The notes under the pieces: model-generated | The model's database searches: none | Seen by the model: the letters and a program-made list of their open reading frames with translations, nothing else | What the model was told of the DNA's origin: nothing | NCBI GenBank assembly: GCA_965217125.1 | Contig: OZ244244.1 | Span: 1,550,001 to 1,614,000, forward strand | Reading direction: 5' to 3' | DNA: 64,000 nt | From: JAAOIF01 sp965217125 | Lineage (GTDB): Bacteria > Pseudomonadota > Gammaproteobacteria > PS1 > Pseudothioglobaceae | Translations under genes and position numbers: made by a program | Part shown: positions 25,929-35,449 of the stretch, piece by piece | How the letters are laid out: each line of letters begins with the position of its first letter | Position numbering within the stretch: the first letter of the stretch is position 1

Positions 25929-26519
25929 ATGATTATAAAAAAAATTAGTGGCATTTATGCTATTAGCCCAAATCAAGCGCTGAATTTAAGTGCTATCGAA
26001 CAGTTGTTTAAACAATATGCAATCAATGTTTTGCAATATCGACACAAAACAAACGACCCACATACTAAACTGAATGAAGCCAAACAATTACAACAGTTGT
26101 GCTGGAGATATAATACTGTATTTATCATCAATGATGATATTAACCTGAGTGAAAAAATTAAAGCCGATGGCGTGCATTTGGGCAAAAATGATGGCAGCAT
26201 TTGGCAAGCACGTCAGCAACTCAAAGATGGGGCGATTATTGGTGTGTCTTGCTATGCTGATATTGGGCTGGCTCAAAAAGCGCAAGACTTAGGTGCTGAT
26301 TATGTGGCTTTTGGCGCACTATTCCCCTCAAACACTAAGCCTGATGTCGCCCATTGTCCCTTAGATATTATTACTCAAGCCAAGCAAACGCTTGATATTC
26401 CTATTGTAGGTATTGGCGGTATTAATTTTAGCAATCAACAGCAAGCCTTCGATGCGGGCTGTGATGCGGTGGCAATGATTAATGCGCTGTGGGCAAATTT
26501 ACCTCAATCAATTGACTGA
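25929..26519 (+). CDS. thiE: Thiamine phosphate synthase
   Basis: Joins HMP pyrophosphate and thiazole phosphate to thiamine phosphate. 196 residues. TIM-barrel landmarks: VLQYRHK, FIINDDINLSEKIKADGVHLGKND, AIIGVSCY, DYVAFGALFPSNTKP and PIVGIGGIN, ending GCDAVAMINALW. The 3' end overlaps the convergent helicase gene by 41 nt, so neither can change there without affecting the other. Confidence 0.93.
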   Translation: MIIKKISGIYAISPNQALNLSAIEQLFKQYAINVLQYRHKTNDPHTKLNEAKQLQQLCWRYNTVFIINDDINLSEKIKADGVHLGKNDGSIWQARQQLKDGAIIGVSCYADIGLAQKAQDLGADYVAFGALFPSNTKPDVAHCPLDIITQAKQTLDIPIVGIGGINFSNQQQAFDAGCDAVAMINALWANLPQSID

Positions 26520-29500
26520 CTGCGGGGCAATATAGCGCGCATTTAATTTTGTTGGGGTAAATCTGGCTAAGGGTTTGTTGGTAGAGCAATAATTGCGCTG
26601 TGTGTTCTGATTGTTGCCTGCTGATAAACGCTTCAAGTGCCTCGTTGCTGGCTGGCTCGGTGGTTTTAAAATCAATAATCCATAAAATATCATCGTCAAT
26701 AAATAATCTATCAATGGCGATGGTTTTTTCATTAACGACAAACTCAGCTTCGGTTAAAGTTGAGGGGCGCGACTTAAATAGCCAAGCAAATTTCGGGTCG
26801 TTTGTGGTGTTATTTAACAATTTTACAACAAAACTTTGCCAGCGCTCTATCTCGGTAGCAGGCGTGCCGATCTCAATTAATCGGTTTTTAATATGGGCGC
26901 TGCTTGGGCTAAAAATCTGCTGCTCATAATACGCGTGTATCAATGTGCCTATCAGGCGCTTAAATAAGCGCTCAAAACTTTGCTGATATTTTATTGTTTG
27001 CCCTATTATTTGTGCTTTATTGTGCGGCGTTGTTAATTGTTTGAGGCGTTGTAATTGCGGCGCATCTGTTGGTTTGACTTGGCATTCTGTTACTGGCTTT
27101 TGCTCAAAGCTGGCTTGATAAAATGGTATGAGTAACGCCAATAGGCTTTTTGCTGGTGCTTTTTCAGATTGATTGAGCGCGCCTAATAGGTGCAAATGTT
27201 GTTTAGCACGGGTCATAGCTACATACAGTAGGCGCATGGTTTCAAATTTATTTTGCTCGGCATCAACAAACCCTAAATAGTTATAAGTGCGACTTTGCTC
27301 AGCCTCGGTTGATGATTTGATAGGTGCTAATAATAACGACTCATCAGCAAAAGTTTTTAGGTGCATTATCGGAGATTTGTTATTAGCAGGGCGTTTGCCT
27401 AAACCGGGCAAAATCACTGTATCAAATTCCAGCCCTTTAGATTCGTGAATTGTCATTAATTTAACTTGTGCCTTTTCACTAGGTGCATATAACTCGTTTA
27501 ATATTGTCTCGATAGTCGCGACATTCAGCAATTGTTGGCTTTCACAATTATTAATAATTTGTAAAAACTGATCTTTAATTATCGCTTCTGTGGATGATAG
27601 GGCGGCGGTAATACCAAGCTGTTGCAATGCGTAAGTTAATAATTCCACAAAACTAAATCGCCCTTGATTATCAAGCACAGGGCGCAGGCAATCATACAAG
27701 TGCTGTGCTCTTTTTTGCCCGTCTTTAGTTAATAAAGAGCGGGTATTTTCATCTGCTAATTGCTGGTAAATAACGGTTTTATTGTCTGCGGACAAAATCA
27801 ATAAATCATCTAAAATAAGCCCGCACCAAGGTGAGCGCAAAACACTTAGCCATGCCAATTTATCGCCTAAATGCAGTAAGGCTTTGGTGAGTGAAAACAA
27901 ATCACGAGTTAATAAATGCTCTTTAAGTGGTATGATTTTTACCCCTTCAAAAGCAATATTAGATTGCTTCAGCAGTGGAATAATATGTTGCAAATGCGAG
28001 CGATTTCTCACCAAAATTACCAGCTCGGCTTGTGCATTGTCAGCCAATGAAGTTTTAACAATATTCAAGACTGATTCTGCCTCCAACTCTGATTGATTAT
28101 GGGCAAATGGATAAAAGCTAATCGCCTGATTATTAACTACATCTGACGCGGCTTGTGATGCTAAATAGCTGATTGCACCTTGATAAATATCTTCATATTC
28201 AGGGAAAATCTGTTGAAACAATGTGTTATTGCCGGCAACAATGCTTTTTGAGGAGCGAAAATTTGTATTTAATAGCAAAGAAGTGGGCGCTATATTAGCG
28301 ATGCCTTGCGCCTTAACTTGTAGAAATAACCCGACTTGAGATTCTCTAAATCGATAAATCGATTGCATCGGGTCGCCCACCAAAAACAAGGTTTTACCAT
28401 CACCATCCTGCCATTGTCCAATCAGTTTTTCAATGCTGTCAAATTGTAAAGTTGAGGTGTCTTGAAACTCATCAATCAGCAAATGTTGTATTTTGTAATC
28501 TAAAAATAAGGCAATATCGCTGACGCTTGATTGATTATCTAAGGCTTGATTAGCAAGCAGTGCTACCTCAATAAAATCATGCGCTTGTTGTTGTTCAAAA
28601 TACAAACTTAATTGTGCTACGCAGAGTTTCAACACTTGTGCAATCAATGCCAAAGTATCAACCTGTGCTACAGAAAAATCCGCATCTGGTAAATGGCTTA
28701 TGTTGTGTAGTGCTGCTCTTAATGCCTCATTTTCACTCAAAATTTGTAATTGCTCAATCAGTGCTTGTTTTTGCGCCTTGAGTTCAGCAGGAAAGCCGTT
28801 ATTCTTGTTTAAAGTTTTGCGCCAAGCACCGTCTTTTTTTAAGCACAAGGACTGAATGCTTTGCCACTTGTCAAAATCTGCAAGCGCACAGCCCGGCAAA
28901 CAATCAAGCTGTGCATATTCAGCCTTTGTGCTGGCTGACATAAGTGCAAAAAAGTTGCTGTTTAAATGTGGTTTAGCAAGGCGTTCTAAGCAGCTTAAAT
29001 GTTGCACAATAATGGTTTTTGCACTGTCTTGTAGTATGCTCGGATCTAGCACATCATCTCGATACAAACGCGTTAGCCATTGGTCACGCTTGGCAAGCAT
29101 CTGCGTTGTCAGCCGATAAAATTGCTCAATATTATTATCTAAATACAGCAATAAATCCGAAATCACCGCGCCATACTGTTTATCATCAATCAGCAGCAAT
29201 GTTTGCATAGTAGCGTGTTTATAAGCGGCAACTTGTTGCCAATTTTTCAGCATAATTTGACGCGGCACTAATTCTGAGGCGACAGGATAACGGCTGCTAA
29301 TCAAGCTCGATAAACTATCAATAGTGGCAATTTTTAAGCGTTTTGGATTGTGTAATAAGGCCCAGCCTTGCTGCTCTGAATGCTGAATTACTGTAGCGGC
29401 TAAATCATAAGTGATTTGTTTGTGCGCCTCATTAGGTCTGGGTTGCTGGGTCGAGTTCAAAGCCGATAAAACACGCTGCCTAAGCTCATCTACCGCCTTA

Positions 29501-29664
29501 TTAGTAAATGTCATTGCCATGATATTCTCTGGATATTCACAAACCGATAATAACTTCAAATATCGTTGCGTTAATAACTCAGTTTTGCCCGAGCCCGCAG
29601 GTGCTTGGACAATATAAGACTGAGTAATGTTGAGCGCTTCAGCTCTTTGTTCTTGGTCGTTCAT
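26479..29664 (-). CDS. UvrD/RecB-like helicase-nuclease (AddA type)
   Basis: 1061 residues. SF1 helicase motifs: Walker A APAGSGKT at 21-28, MTFTNKAVDELRQRV (Ia), DEFQDTS (II), FLVGDPMQSIYRFR (III), NFRSS (IV), MTIHESKGLEFD (V) and LYVAMTRAKQHL (VI). The C-terminus has a RecB-family nuclease site: AIDRLF, then WIIDFKT, and a Q..LLYQQ stretch. This is the AddA/RecB plan for resection of double-strand breaks. No AddB/RecC partner is adjacent. Its ATG overlaps the RloB-like stop by 4 nt, so it ends the minus-strand chain that carries two ATPase/TOPRIM pairs. Confidence 0.88.
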   Translation of the reverse strand: MNDQEQRAEALNITQSYIVQAPAGSGKTELLTQRYLKLLSVCEYPENIMAMTFTNKAVDELRQRVLSALNSTQQPRPNEAHKQITYDLAATVIQHSEQQGWALLHNPKRLKIATIDSLSSLISSRYPVASELVPRQIMLKNWQQVAAYKHATMQTLLLIDDKQYGAVISDLLLYLDNNIEQFYRLTTQMLAKRDQWLTRLYRDDVLDPSILQDSAKTIIVQHLSCLERLAKPHLNSNFFALMSASTKAEYAQLDCLPGCALADFDKWQSIQSLCLKKDGAWRKTLNKNNGFPAELKAQKQALIEQLQILSENEALRAALHNISHLPDADFSVAQVDTLALIAQVLKLCVAQLSLYFEQQQAHDFIEVALLANQALDNQSSVSDIALFLDYKIQHLLIDEFQDTSTLQFDSIEKLIGQWQDGDGKTLFLVGDPMQSIYRFRESQVGLFLQVKAQGIANIAPTSLLLNTNFRSSKSIVAGNNTLFQQIFPEYEDIYQGAISYLASQAASDVVNNQAISFYPFAHNQSELEAESVLNIVKTSLADNAQAELVILVRNRSHLQHIIPLLKQSNIAFEGVKIIPLKEHLLTRDLFSLTKALLHLGDKLAWLSVLRSPWCGLILDDLLILSADNKTVIYQQLADENTRSLLTKDGQKRAQHLYDCLRPVLDNQGRFSFVELLTYALQQLGITAALSSTEAIIKDQFLQIINNCESQQLLNVATIETILNELYAPSEKAQVKLMTIHESKGLEFDTVILPGLGKRPANNKSPIMHLKTFADESLLLAPIKSSTEAEQSRTYNYLGFVDAEQNKFETMRLLYVAMTRAKQHLHLLGALNQSEKAPAKSLLALLIPFYQASFEQKPVTECQVKPTDAPQLQRLKQLTTPHNKAQIIGQTIKYQQSFERLFKRLIGTLIHAYYEQQIFSPSSAHIKNRLIEIGTPATEIERWQSFVVKLLNNTTNDPKFAWLFKSRPSTLTEAEFVVNEKTIAIDRLFIDDDILWIIDFKTTEPASNEALEAFISRQQSEHTAQLLLYQQTLSQIYPNKIKCALYCPAVSQLIEVNLPTAH

Positions 29665-30278
29665 TTTATTTTTTGTAAATATTGCACTAATTTGTCAAGA
29701 TTGGTATGAGGATTATTTTTTGCGTTTTTACAAGCAAAACCTATTTTACCTTGTAATTTAATAAAAATACCTTTGTCAGTTTTGTTGTATTTTGGAAAAT
29801 ATTTTTTAAAGTCCTTATCTTTGCGCAACTCATCAAATTTAGTAAAGGTCTTAGTTGTATATATGAAATGTAACAATAAAAAATACTCAAAACAAGGCTC
29901 TGAATAAGCTGCAAAATAGGTATTTTTTATTTGTTTAATATTGCCTTTAGTTTCCTTGTATTTTGGGTGTCTATCTTTGTCAAAAAGACAATACACCCTA
30001 TCAAATATATTTTTTTCGTATTTAGATTTCCTATAAAGTCTTTTGGCTTCTTTTAATAAACTATCTGGTGTATTTTGCTTAGGATTGCTTATTTCAACAT
30101 TCGCAGTGCTTAGTTTTAATTGCCTAATCAACCCCTTAAAATAGTATTGTTCTGTTATCCCCTCACAAACAATAAGAACTCTATCATAAGACTCTCTACT
30201 TGCAACTTTTCTGCGGTTGTATTTAGTTTTTACTTTGCGTTTTACCACAATATTATCCCAAATACGGCACTGCACCAT
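29661..30278 (-). CDS. RloB-family TOPRIM-like protein
   Basis: 205 residues; basic N-terminus (KRKVKTKYNRRKVASRES), then YDRVLIVCEGITEQYYFKGL and FDRVYCLFDKDRHPKY. The Glu of CEGITE and the DKD pair fit TOPRIM metal-binding motifs, as in RloB and OLD-family nucleases. FAAYSEPCFEYFLLLHF is also family-typical. ATG at 30278 overlaps the ATPase gene by 26 nt; a GTG at 30248 just after that stop is an alternative start. Its stop overlaps the helicase start by 4 nt. Together with the ATPase it resembles RloA-RloB pairs found in restriction/defence loci; a phage-defence role is inferred. Confidence 0.83.
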   Translation of the reverse strand: MVQCRIWDNIVVKRKVKTKYNRRKVASRESYDRVLIVCEGITEQYYFKGLIRQLKLSTANVEISNPKQNTPDSLLKEAKRLYRKSKYEKNIFDRVYCLFDKDRHPKYKETKGNIKQIKNTYFAAYSEPCFEYFLLLHFIYTTKTFTKFDELRKDKDFKKYFPKYNKTDKGIFIKLQGKIGFACKNAKNNPHTNLDKLVQYLQKIK

Positions 30279-31479
30279 AACGACCTGAGAGATAAAATTT
30301 TTCTACATTCTCTGCACCTTTACGCACAGAAAAATCAGCCAAAGAAAATAATTCAGTGGCATTATTTTCCTTTTCACAAAACCATACTTGGTCACGGCGG
30401 AAAATTTCTTGGTCAAGTAATGAAGTTTCATGCGTTACAAAAATCAACTGTGCGCCATTTTTGTTAAGTTCTGGGTCATGGAACATTTTAACCAAATATT
30501 CTACTAATTTTGGGTGTAGGCTATTTTGTAATTCATCTAAAATTAAACAATAGCCATTTTCTAAAACATCTAACCATGCACCTACTAATAAAAAGAGTTT
30601 TTGTGTGCCTTTTGATTCTTGTCCAAAAATAAATGATTGTAGAAGTCCTTCATCAGATTTATGAATAAATTCAATTTTGCTTTTTCTATATTTAGTCACT
30701 TGTTGTTCTACGCCATTTATTAATATAGAATTTTTTTCTTTTTCTGTTGGCTCAATTTCTTGATGATCTATATCAACAATATTTATATCAGCAAACGATA
30801 AAAAATCTACCACTTGCTGTTTATTTGTATTGAGTTTATCTAAAGTATAAATATCAGGAATGCCTGTTACAGCACCTTTTATTTTATTTATAGCCTTAAA
30901 AATACAAGCTAATTGTGGGGCATTTAACTGCGTGGCAATTGATAAAAATAATGAGTTATCCTTGGTGCTTTCTTGCCATAATTTTTTATTGCCTTTCAGG
31001 GCAGTCATAGCACCCCAGGTATTGGTATTTGTTCTTTCAATTAAAACCTGTGGATGGCCTTTGGGGTATTGATAAAGCCATTCATCAATGATTTTTTCTT
31101 TGGTTGCTGAAAAACCATAAACAAAACGCACGCCATCATCAACAAAATCTAACTCAAATTCTGTCGGTTGATTTTGAGTTTTAGTAGATAAAATAAATGG
31201 CTCAATATGAATTATATCGTTTAATTGAAAATTAGCAGATTTATTAATAATGACAAGCATATCATTCAGGGCACAGACTAAATTTGACTTGCCACTGGCA
31301 TTTGCACCATAAATCACCGCACTATTTAACACATCAAGAGTTTTGCCTGTTGATAGGCTAACAGTGGTGAAGTTATTTTCTAACTCATTCTTTTTAGTTT
31401 TTAACAAACTTAGGGTTTGTTTTTCCTTGATTGAGCGAAAATTAGTAACACTAAATTCTAAAAGCATTTTGATTTCCAT
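30253..31479 (-). CDS. RloA-like AAA/ABC-type ATPase
   Basis: About 408 residues from the ATG at 31477-31479; MLLEF at 31467 is another possible start. N-terminal FSVTNFRSIKEKQTLSLL is the usual opening of SMC-like defence ATPases. Walker A YGANASGKSN, a FIFGQESKGTQKLF signature-like segment, Walker B YCLILDELQNSLHP and FVTHETSLLD (H-loop) are all visible. It pairs with the RloB-like TOPRIM gene just downstream. This ATPase + TOPRIM combination is functionally like a split OLD/GajA protein. The gap to the preceding DUF4276 gene is 76 nt. Confidence 0.85.
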   Translation of the reverse strand: MEIKMLLEFSVTNFRSIKEKQTLSLLKTKKNELENNFTTVSLSTGKTLDVLNSAVIYGANASGKSNLVCALNDMLVIINKSANFQLNDIIHIEPFILSTKTQNQPTEFELDFVDDGVRFVYGFSATKEKIIDEWLYQYPKGHPQVLIERTNTNTWGAMTALKGNKKLWQESTKDNSLFLSIATQLNAPQLACIFKAINKIKGAVTGIPDIYTLDKLNTNKQQVVDFLSFADINIVDIDHQEIEPTEKEKNSILINGVEQQVTKYRKSKIEFIHKSDEGLLQSFIFGQESKGTQKLFLLVGAWLDVLENGYCLILDELQNSLHPKLVEYLVKMFHDPELNKNGAQLIFVTHETSLLDQEIFRRDQVWFCEKENNATELFSLADFSVRKGAENVEKFYLSGRYGAVPYLG

Positions 31480-31555
31480 AGTAAATAAAGCAGGCATTTT
31501 AACACTTTTTGCCAAAAATGCAAGTTTATTTTAATAATACTACATTATTAGTATT

Positions 31556-32152
31556 TTATAATCTAATACCTAAACTTTCTAAGTGTGTTATCCAAGCATC
31601 AAAACCAGCGCATTTTTCTCTGATTTTTGCTAAACCTATTTGTTTTAAGATATTAGGTGCGTGCGTTGTTTTAATATATAAACACTGCTTTTCAATTCTT
31701 TTGGATGGTGCTGTTTCTTGTGAATTATTTATTTCCTCTAAATTATTAAATTGGCTTAATATATCATCAATCCAATTTTGATTGGTGTTCAATACATTTG
31801 CCATCTTTTGTGCATCACTAAAAAGCAATGTCTCAAACTCATACATTTGGATATAGGGGATTATTTTGTGTTTTTGGCCATCTTTAATTTTGTCTTTGAT
31901 TTTATTTTCCAAACTTGCCTTAGTTTCATTTCCAGATTTACCCTTAAATCCGTAAAAGTCATATAATGTTGTAACAAAATCATGATTATGTATTAGAGCA
32001 TTCAATTTTGATATAATTCTTTCTATACTGATATTGCCTTTCATATTCTGCAAAGAAATAATAATACCTAATTGGATAAAATGCGGTTGTAAAACTTGTT
32101 CAACAAAATTATATTCTGTTTTTCCTTCAACAGATATTAACAATCTTATCAT
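31556..32152 (-). CDS. DUF4276-family TOPRIM-like protein
   Basis: 198 residues from the ATG at 32150-32152. Begins MIRLLISVEGKTEYNFVEQVL with the TOPRIM Glu, followed by FVTTLYDFYGFKG and IPYIQMYEFETLLFSD, which match the DUF4276 family found beside AAA ATPases. The start overlaps the upstream ATPase stop by 4 nt (ATGA). Metal-dependent nuclease activity is plausible but inferred. It is a second, different TOPRIM partner next to the RloB one. Confidence 0.83.
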   Translation of the reverse strand: MIRLLISVEGKTEYNFVEQVLQPHFIQLGIIISLQNMKGNISIERIISKLNALIHNHDFVTTLYDFYGFKGKSGNETKASLENKIKDKIKDGQKHKIIPYIQMYEFETLLFSDAQKMANVLNTNQNWIDDILSQFNNLEEINNSQETAPSKRIEKQCLYIKTTHAPNILKQIGLAKIREKCAGFDAWITHLESLGIRL

Positions 32153-33264
32153 TTTGGCAATGCTCCGATTAAGCCATTTTCCCAAGTATCGCCCATTTGA
32201 TAATTTTCAAGCCACTCTTTTAATTCTTCTTGTTTATCTTTTTCAAACCGTTTAAATTTAGATTCGCCATTTTCATAATCAACAATAATAAAATCATCAG
32301 GCTCAAAACAATTCGCCAATGTTACTGATTGAGTAGAAATAATAACTTGCGTGCCTTGTGCTGAGACTGCTTTGATTATTTCTGATAATACCGTGAGTGC
32401 ATCTGGATGCAAACCAATTTCTGGCTCGTCTAAAACAATGGTTGCTGGGCGTAAATCTTTAGGCTGTAAAAATAGCGTTGCCATACAAATAAAACGCGCT
32501 GTGCCGTCAGATAAGGTTTGTGCTGAAAACCCTAACCCGCTTAAATCATTTGTATGTTGCCAACGCAAAATAATATTTTCACCCTCTATGTTAAAGTCAA
32601 AATCTTGAAAATAAGGGGCAACTGTTTGCACCGCTTGAACGATATTTTGATAATCGGCATTAAAATCTTGTTTTAATTTATATAAAAAAGGTGCTAAATT
32701 AGCAGCAAAACTGTCTAAAAATTTATTTTGCCCTATATCTTGATAAGTTTTAAATTTTGCCGTTGATGATGTGTCGTGAAAATGATAAAGTTTAGATCGA
32801 TTTAAATACTGTTTTGAGTATTCTGCTACTCTTGTATTTATTTTTTTAAGCTGGCTTTCATCAGCAGCATTAGTTAGGCCTTCAGAATATGGTGTTTGAT
32901 ACTTTTCTTTGTTATGAAGGGAAATACTATCGTAATCAATAAACAAGGAATCTTTATTATCATTCTTTTTAAGCCTAACAAAGTATCCGTTAGATGAGTG
33001 CTGGTCTTCGCCTAACACCAACTTAATAGTGATTTCATTAGTTATTTTATTGCCAAAATATAGAAACCTTTCCGCCCCACCATTTTGTTTAACATAACTT
33101 TGTAATCTTTGATTATAAGTATTTTCAAGCAACCTAAAAACAGAAATAAAATTACTCTTACCCGAGCCATTAGCGCCAATAAGAACATTAATCGGTCTCA
33201 TCTCTAAATCCAATTCTTTAATAGATTTAAAACCTTTAATATTGATATGTGATAAATTTTCCAT
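32149..33264 (-). CDS. AAA_21-type ATPase paired with DUF4276 protein
   Basis: 371 residues. ISHINIKGFKSIKELDLEM-type opening (INIKGFKSIKEL), Walker A IGANGSGKSN at about 30-39, LSDGTARF signature, Walker B ATIVLDEPEIGLHPDAL and STQSVTLAN near the end. Typical of RecF/SMC-like predicted ATPases of the AAA_21 group. It starts 9 nt after argS stops and is coupled by a 4-nt overlap to the DUF4276 gene. Likely senses or holds DNA in an ATP-dependent way for its TOPRIM partner (inference from family). Confidence 0.86.
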   Translation of the reverse strand: MENLSHINIKGFKSIKELDLEMRPINVLIGANGSGKSNFISVFRLLENTYNQRLQSYVKQNGGAERFLYFGNKITNEITIKLVLGEDQHSSNGYFVRLKKNDNKDSLFIDYDSISLHNKEKYQTPYSEGLTNAADESQLKKINTRVAEYSKQYLNRSKLYHFHDTSSTAKFKTYQDIGQNKFLDSFAANLAPFLYKLKQDFNADYQNIVQAVQTVAPYFQDFDFNIEGENIILRWQHTNDLSGLGFSAQTLSDGTARFICMATLFLQPKDLRPATIVLDEPEIGLHPDALTVLSEIIKAVSAQGTQVIISTQSVTLANCFEPDDFIIVDYENGESKFKRFEKDKQEELKEWLENYQMGDTWENGLIGALPK

Positions 33265-33273
33265 AATCTAATG

Positions 33274-34974
33274 CTACATTTTATCAGGTGCAGAAACACC
33301 TAAAAGACCCAAACCATTTACTAAAATTTGTTTGACTGAAGTAATTAATTGCAATCTTGAATTGCGTAATATGGTGTCTTTAAGTAAAAATTCGCTGTTG
33401 TTGTAATAACTGTGAAAATCCCCTGCTAACTCGCGTAAATAATACGCCAGTATATGTGGCTCGTAATTAAGTGCGCAAGATTGCAACACATCTTTATAAC
33501 GATTGAGTTGTTTAATCAAGGCGATTTCTGCCTTATTATTGAGCAATGATAAATTTAGTGCTGATGTATCTGCTGTGTCTTGTCTCAATACCGAGCAAAT
33601 GCGCGCATGGGCATATTGAATATAAAATACGGGATTTTCATTGCTGTTTGATTTTGCCAAATCTAAGTCAAAATCCATATGCTGCTCAGATTTTCGTAAA
33701 ATATAGAAAAAACGAGCAGCATCATTGCCAACTTCGGCGCACAATTGTTGCAATGTTACAAACAAGCCAGCGCGCGTGGACATCGGGATTTTGACTCCGC
33801 CACGATACAAATGCGCAAATTGCACCAGCAAAATCTCAAGTTTGTTTTCATCAAAACCCAATGCTTTAATCGCAGCCTTGACACGGGCAATATAGCCATG
33901 ATGGTCGGCCCCCCAGATATTAATAATTTTGTCATAACCGCGTTCAAACTTTTCACGATGATAAGCAATATCCGCAGCAAAATAGGTATGCGCGCCATTA
34001 TCACGCACCACAACTCGGTCTTTCTCATCGCCAAAATCTGTGGTTTTAAACCAAAGTGCACCGTCTTTTTTATAAATATAAGCACAGGCTTGCAAGGCTT
34101 CGATTGTTGTTTTTGACAAGCCACTATCAAGCAGCGATTGCTCAGAAAACCACTGGTCATAATCCACCCCAAAATTAGATAAATCCGTTTTGATGCCACT
34201 TAAAATATCGTTAATCGCCAAATCAAACACGATTTTATAATCCGCGCCCAATGCTTGCTTGCAATTCGCAATTAAATCATCAATGTGGCGTTCTTTATTG
34301 CCGCCAGCGCATTCATCTTTACAGGCGCCAGCCAAAATATCACATTTTTGAACCCCACTAATTTGCTTGGCAATGGCAAAAATATAGTCGCCTTTGTAAC
34401 CATTATCGGGGAATTTATCGGTATCAATATAACGCAAATAAACCGAAGTCGCCAAAATATCCATCTGCCGCCCTGCATCATTTACATAATATTCACAGTC
34501 CACCGTAAAACCCACTGCGCGTAAAAGATTAGCGACAGTGGCCCCATAAGCCGCCCCGCGCCCATGCCCGACATGCAAAGGTCCGGTTGGATTAGCCGAT
34601 ACAAACTCCAATAAAACGCGCTGCCCTTGGCCAAAATCCGACAACCCATATCCGCTGCCCTTGGCAATAATTTGGTTAATAATTGCAGTATTTGAGTCTG
34701 GCGACATAAAAAAGTTAATAAAGCCCGCCGCCGCAATTTCAACCTTTTCCACTTGCTCAGAATGAGGCAAATTTTCCACAATTTTATCTGCCAATGCCCT
34801 GCTCGAAAGCCCTGTTTTTTTTGCCAAAACCATAGCAATATTGGTGGCAAAGTCGCCCTGAGTTCTATCCTTAGAATGGTCAATACGAATATCCTCAGGC
34901 ACACTCCCAAGTATGCCATTCTCGACCAACAGCTGCAAACTTTGCTGTAATAATGTTTGTAATTTTTGCTTCAT
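33274..34974 (-). CDS. argS: Arginyl-tRNA synthetase
   Basis: Charges tRNA-Arg. 566 residues, near the normal 577. The HIGH-type motif is in FVSANPTGPLHVGHGRG; the KMSKS region reads VKIPMSTRAG, the relaxed form usual in ArgS. VNDAGRQMDIL, VRDNGAHTYFAADIAYH, IWGADHHGY and VQFAHLYRGG are all family segments. It lies between the NYN gene (4 nt upstream) and the ATPase gene (9 nt downstream), an unusual place for a housekeeping gene next to defence-like pairs. Confidence 0.96.
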   Translation of the reverse strand: MKQKLQTLLQQSLQLLVENGILGSVPEDIRIDHSKDRTQGDFATNIAMVLAKKTGLSSRALADKIVENLPHSEQVEKVEIAAAGFINFFMSPDSNTAIINQIIAKGSGYGLSDFGQGQRVLLEFVSANPTGPLHVGHGRGAAYGATVANLLRAVGFTVDCEYYVNDAGRQMDILATSVYLRYIDTDKFPDNGYKGDYIFAIAKQISGVQKCDILAGACKDECAGGNKERHIDDLIANCKQALGADYKIVFDLAINDILSGIKTDLSNFGVDYDQWFSEQSLLDSGLSKTTIEALQACAYIYKKDGALWFKTTDFGDEKDRVVVRDNGAHTYFAADIAYHREKFERGYDKIINIWGADHHGYIARVKAAIKALGFDENKLEILLVQFAHLYRGGVKIPMSTRAGLFVTLQQLCAEVGNDAARFFYILRKSEQHMDFDLDLAKSNSNENPVFYIQYAHARICSVLRQDTADTSALNLSLLNNKAEIALIKQLNRYKDVLQSCALNYEPHILAYYLRELAGDFHSYYNNSEFLLKDTILRNSRLQLITSVKQILVNGLGLLGVSAPDKM

Positions 34975-34978
34975 AGTG

Positions 34979-35419
34979 TTAGCAATCCCACGCCTCTGGT
35001 TTAGTTAGTTTTTTGCCATTTTTGTTAATTACAGTATGGGGTAATTGATTAGTTTGAATTTTTAACTTAGAAATAGAAAAGAAACCATCAGCCACTTTAC
35101 ACAACTCTTTATCGCCACATTCCCTACATTGCCTTGTTTTAGACAAAAATCTGCCATAAATAATCTTTAATTTATCACAATGAGAGCTTAGTGCCTTTAA
35201 AAAAATCTCTTGCTTCATTTTTGTTTTGCTATCACTTTTACTAATAGCGGTAAAATATTTAACTGCAACTATATCCATATTTTGCTGAATAAAACTATAT
35301 GCCAATGCTTGCAAATCTAACCACTTATACTTAGTTTTATAGGCTGCACGCAAACCATAATAAAGGTTATAACCATCAATATAAACAATAGTCCTGAGTT
35401 TTTGTTTTGTATTTTTCAT
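34979..35419 (-). CDS. NYN-domain (LabA-like) protein, apparently shortened
   Basis: 146 residues. The N-terminal RTIVYIDGYNLYYGLRAA and KYKWLDLQALA, then AVKYFTAISKSD and KIIYGRFLSKTRQC, match NYN/PIN-like RNase proteins, with the first catalytic Asp in YIDGYN. A CRECGDKELC cluster may bind zinc. The usual second half with EKGSDVNLA and SNDSDL, which holds the other acidic active-site residues, is missing: after KKLTKPEAWDC the frame stops, 4 nt before argS. It may be a truncated remnant or a non-catalytic form. Confidence 0.7.
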   Translation of the reverse strand: MKNTKQKLRTIVYIDGYNLYYGLRAAYKTKYKWLDLQALAYSFIQQNMDIVAVKYFTAISKSDSKTKMKQEIFLKALSSHCDKLKIIYGRFLSKTRQCRECGDKELCKVADGFFSISKLKIQTNQLPHTVINKNGKKLTKPEAWDC

Positions 35420-35449
35420 AAATTATCTACAATCTTGATTATTCTATAG

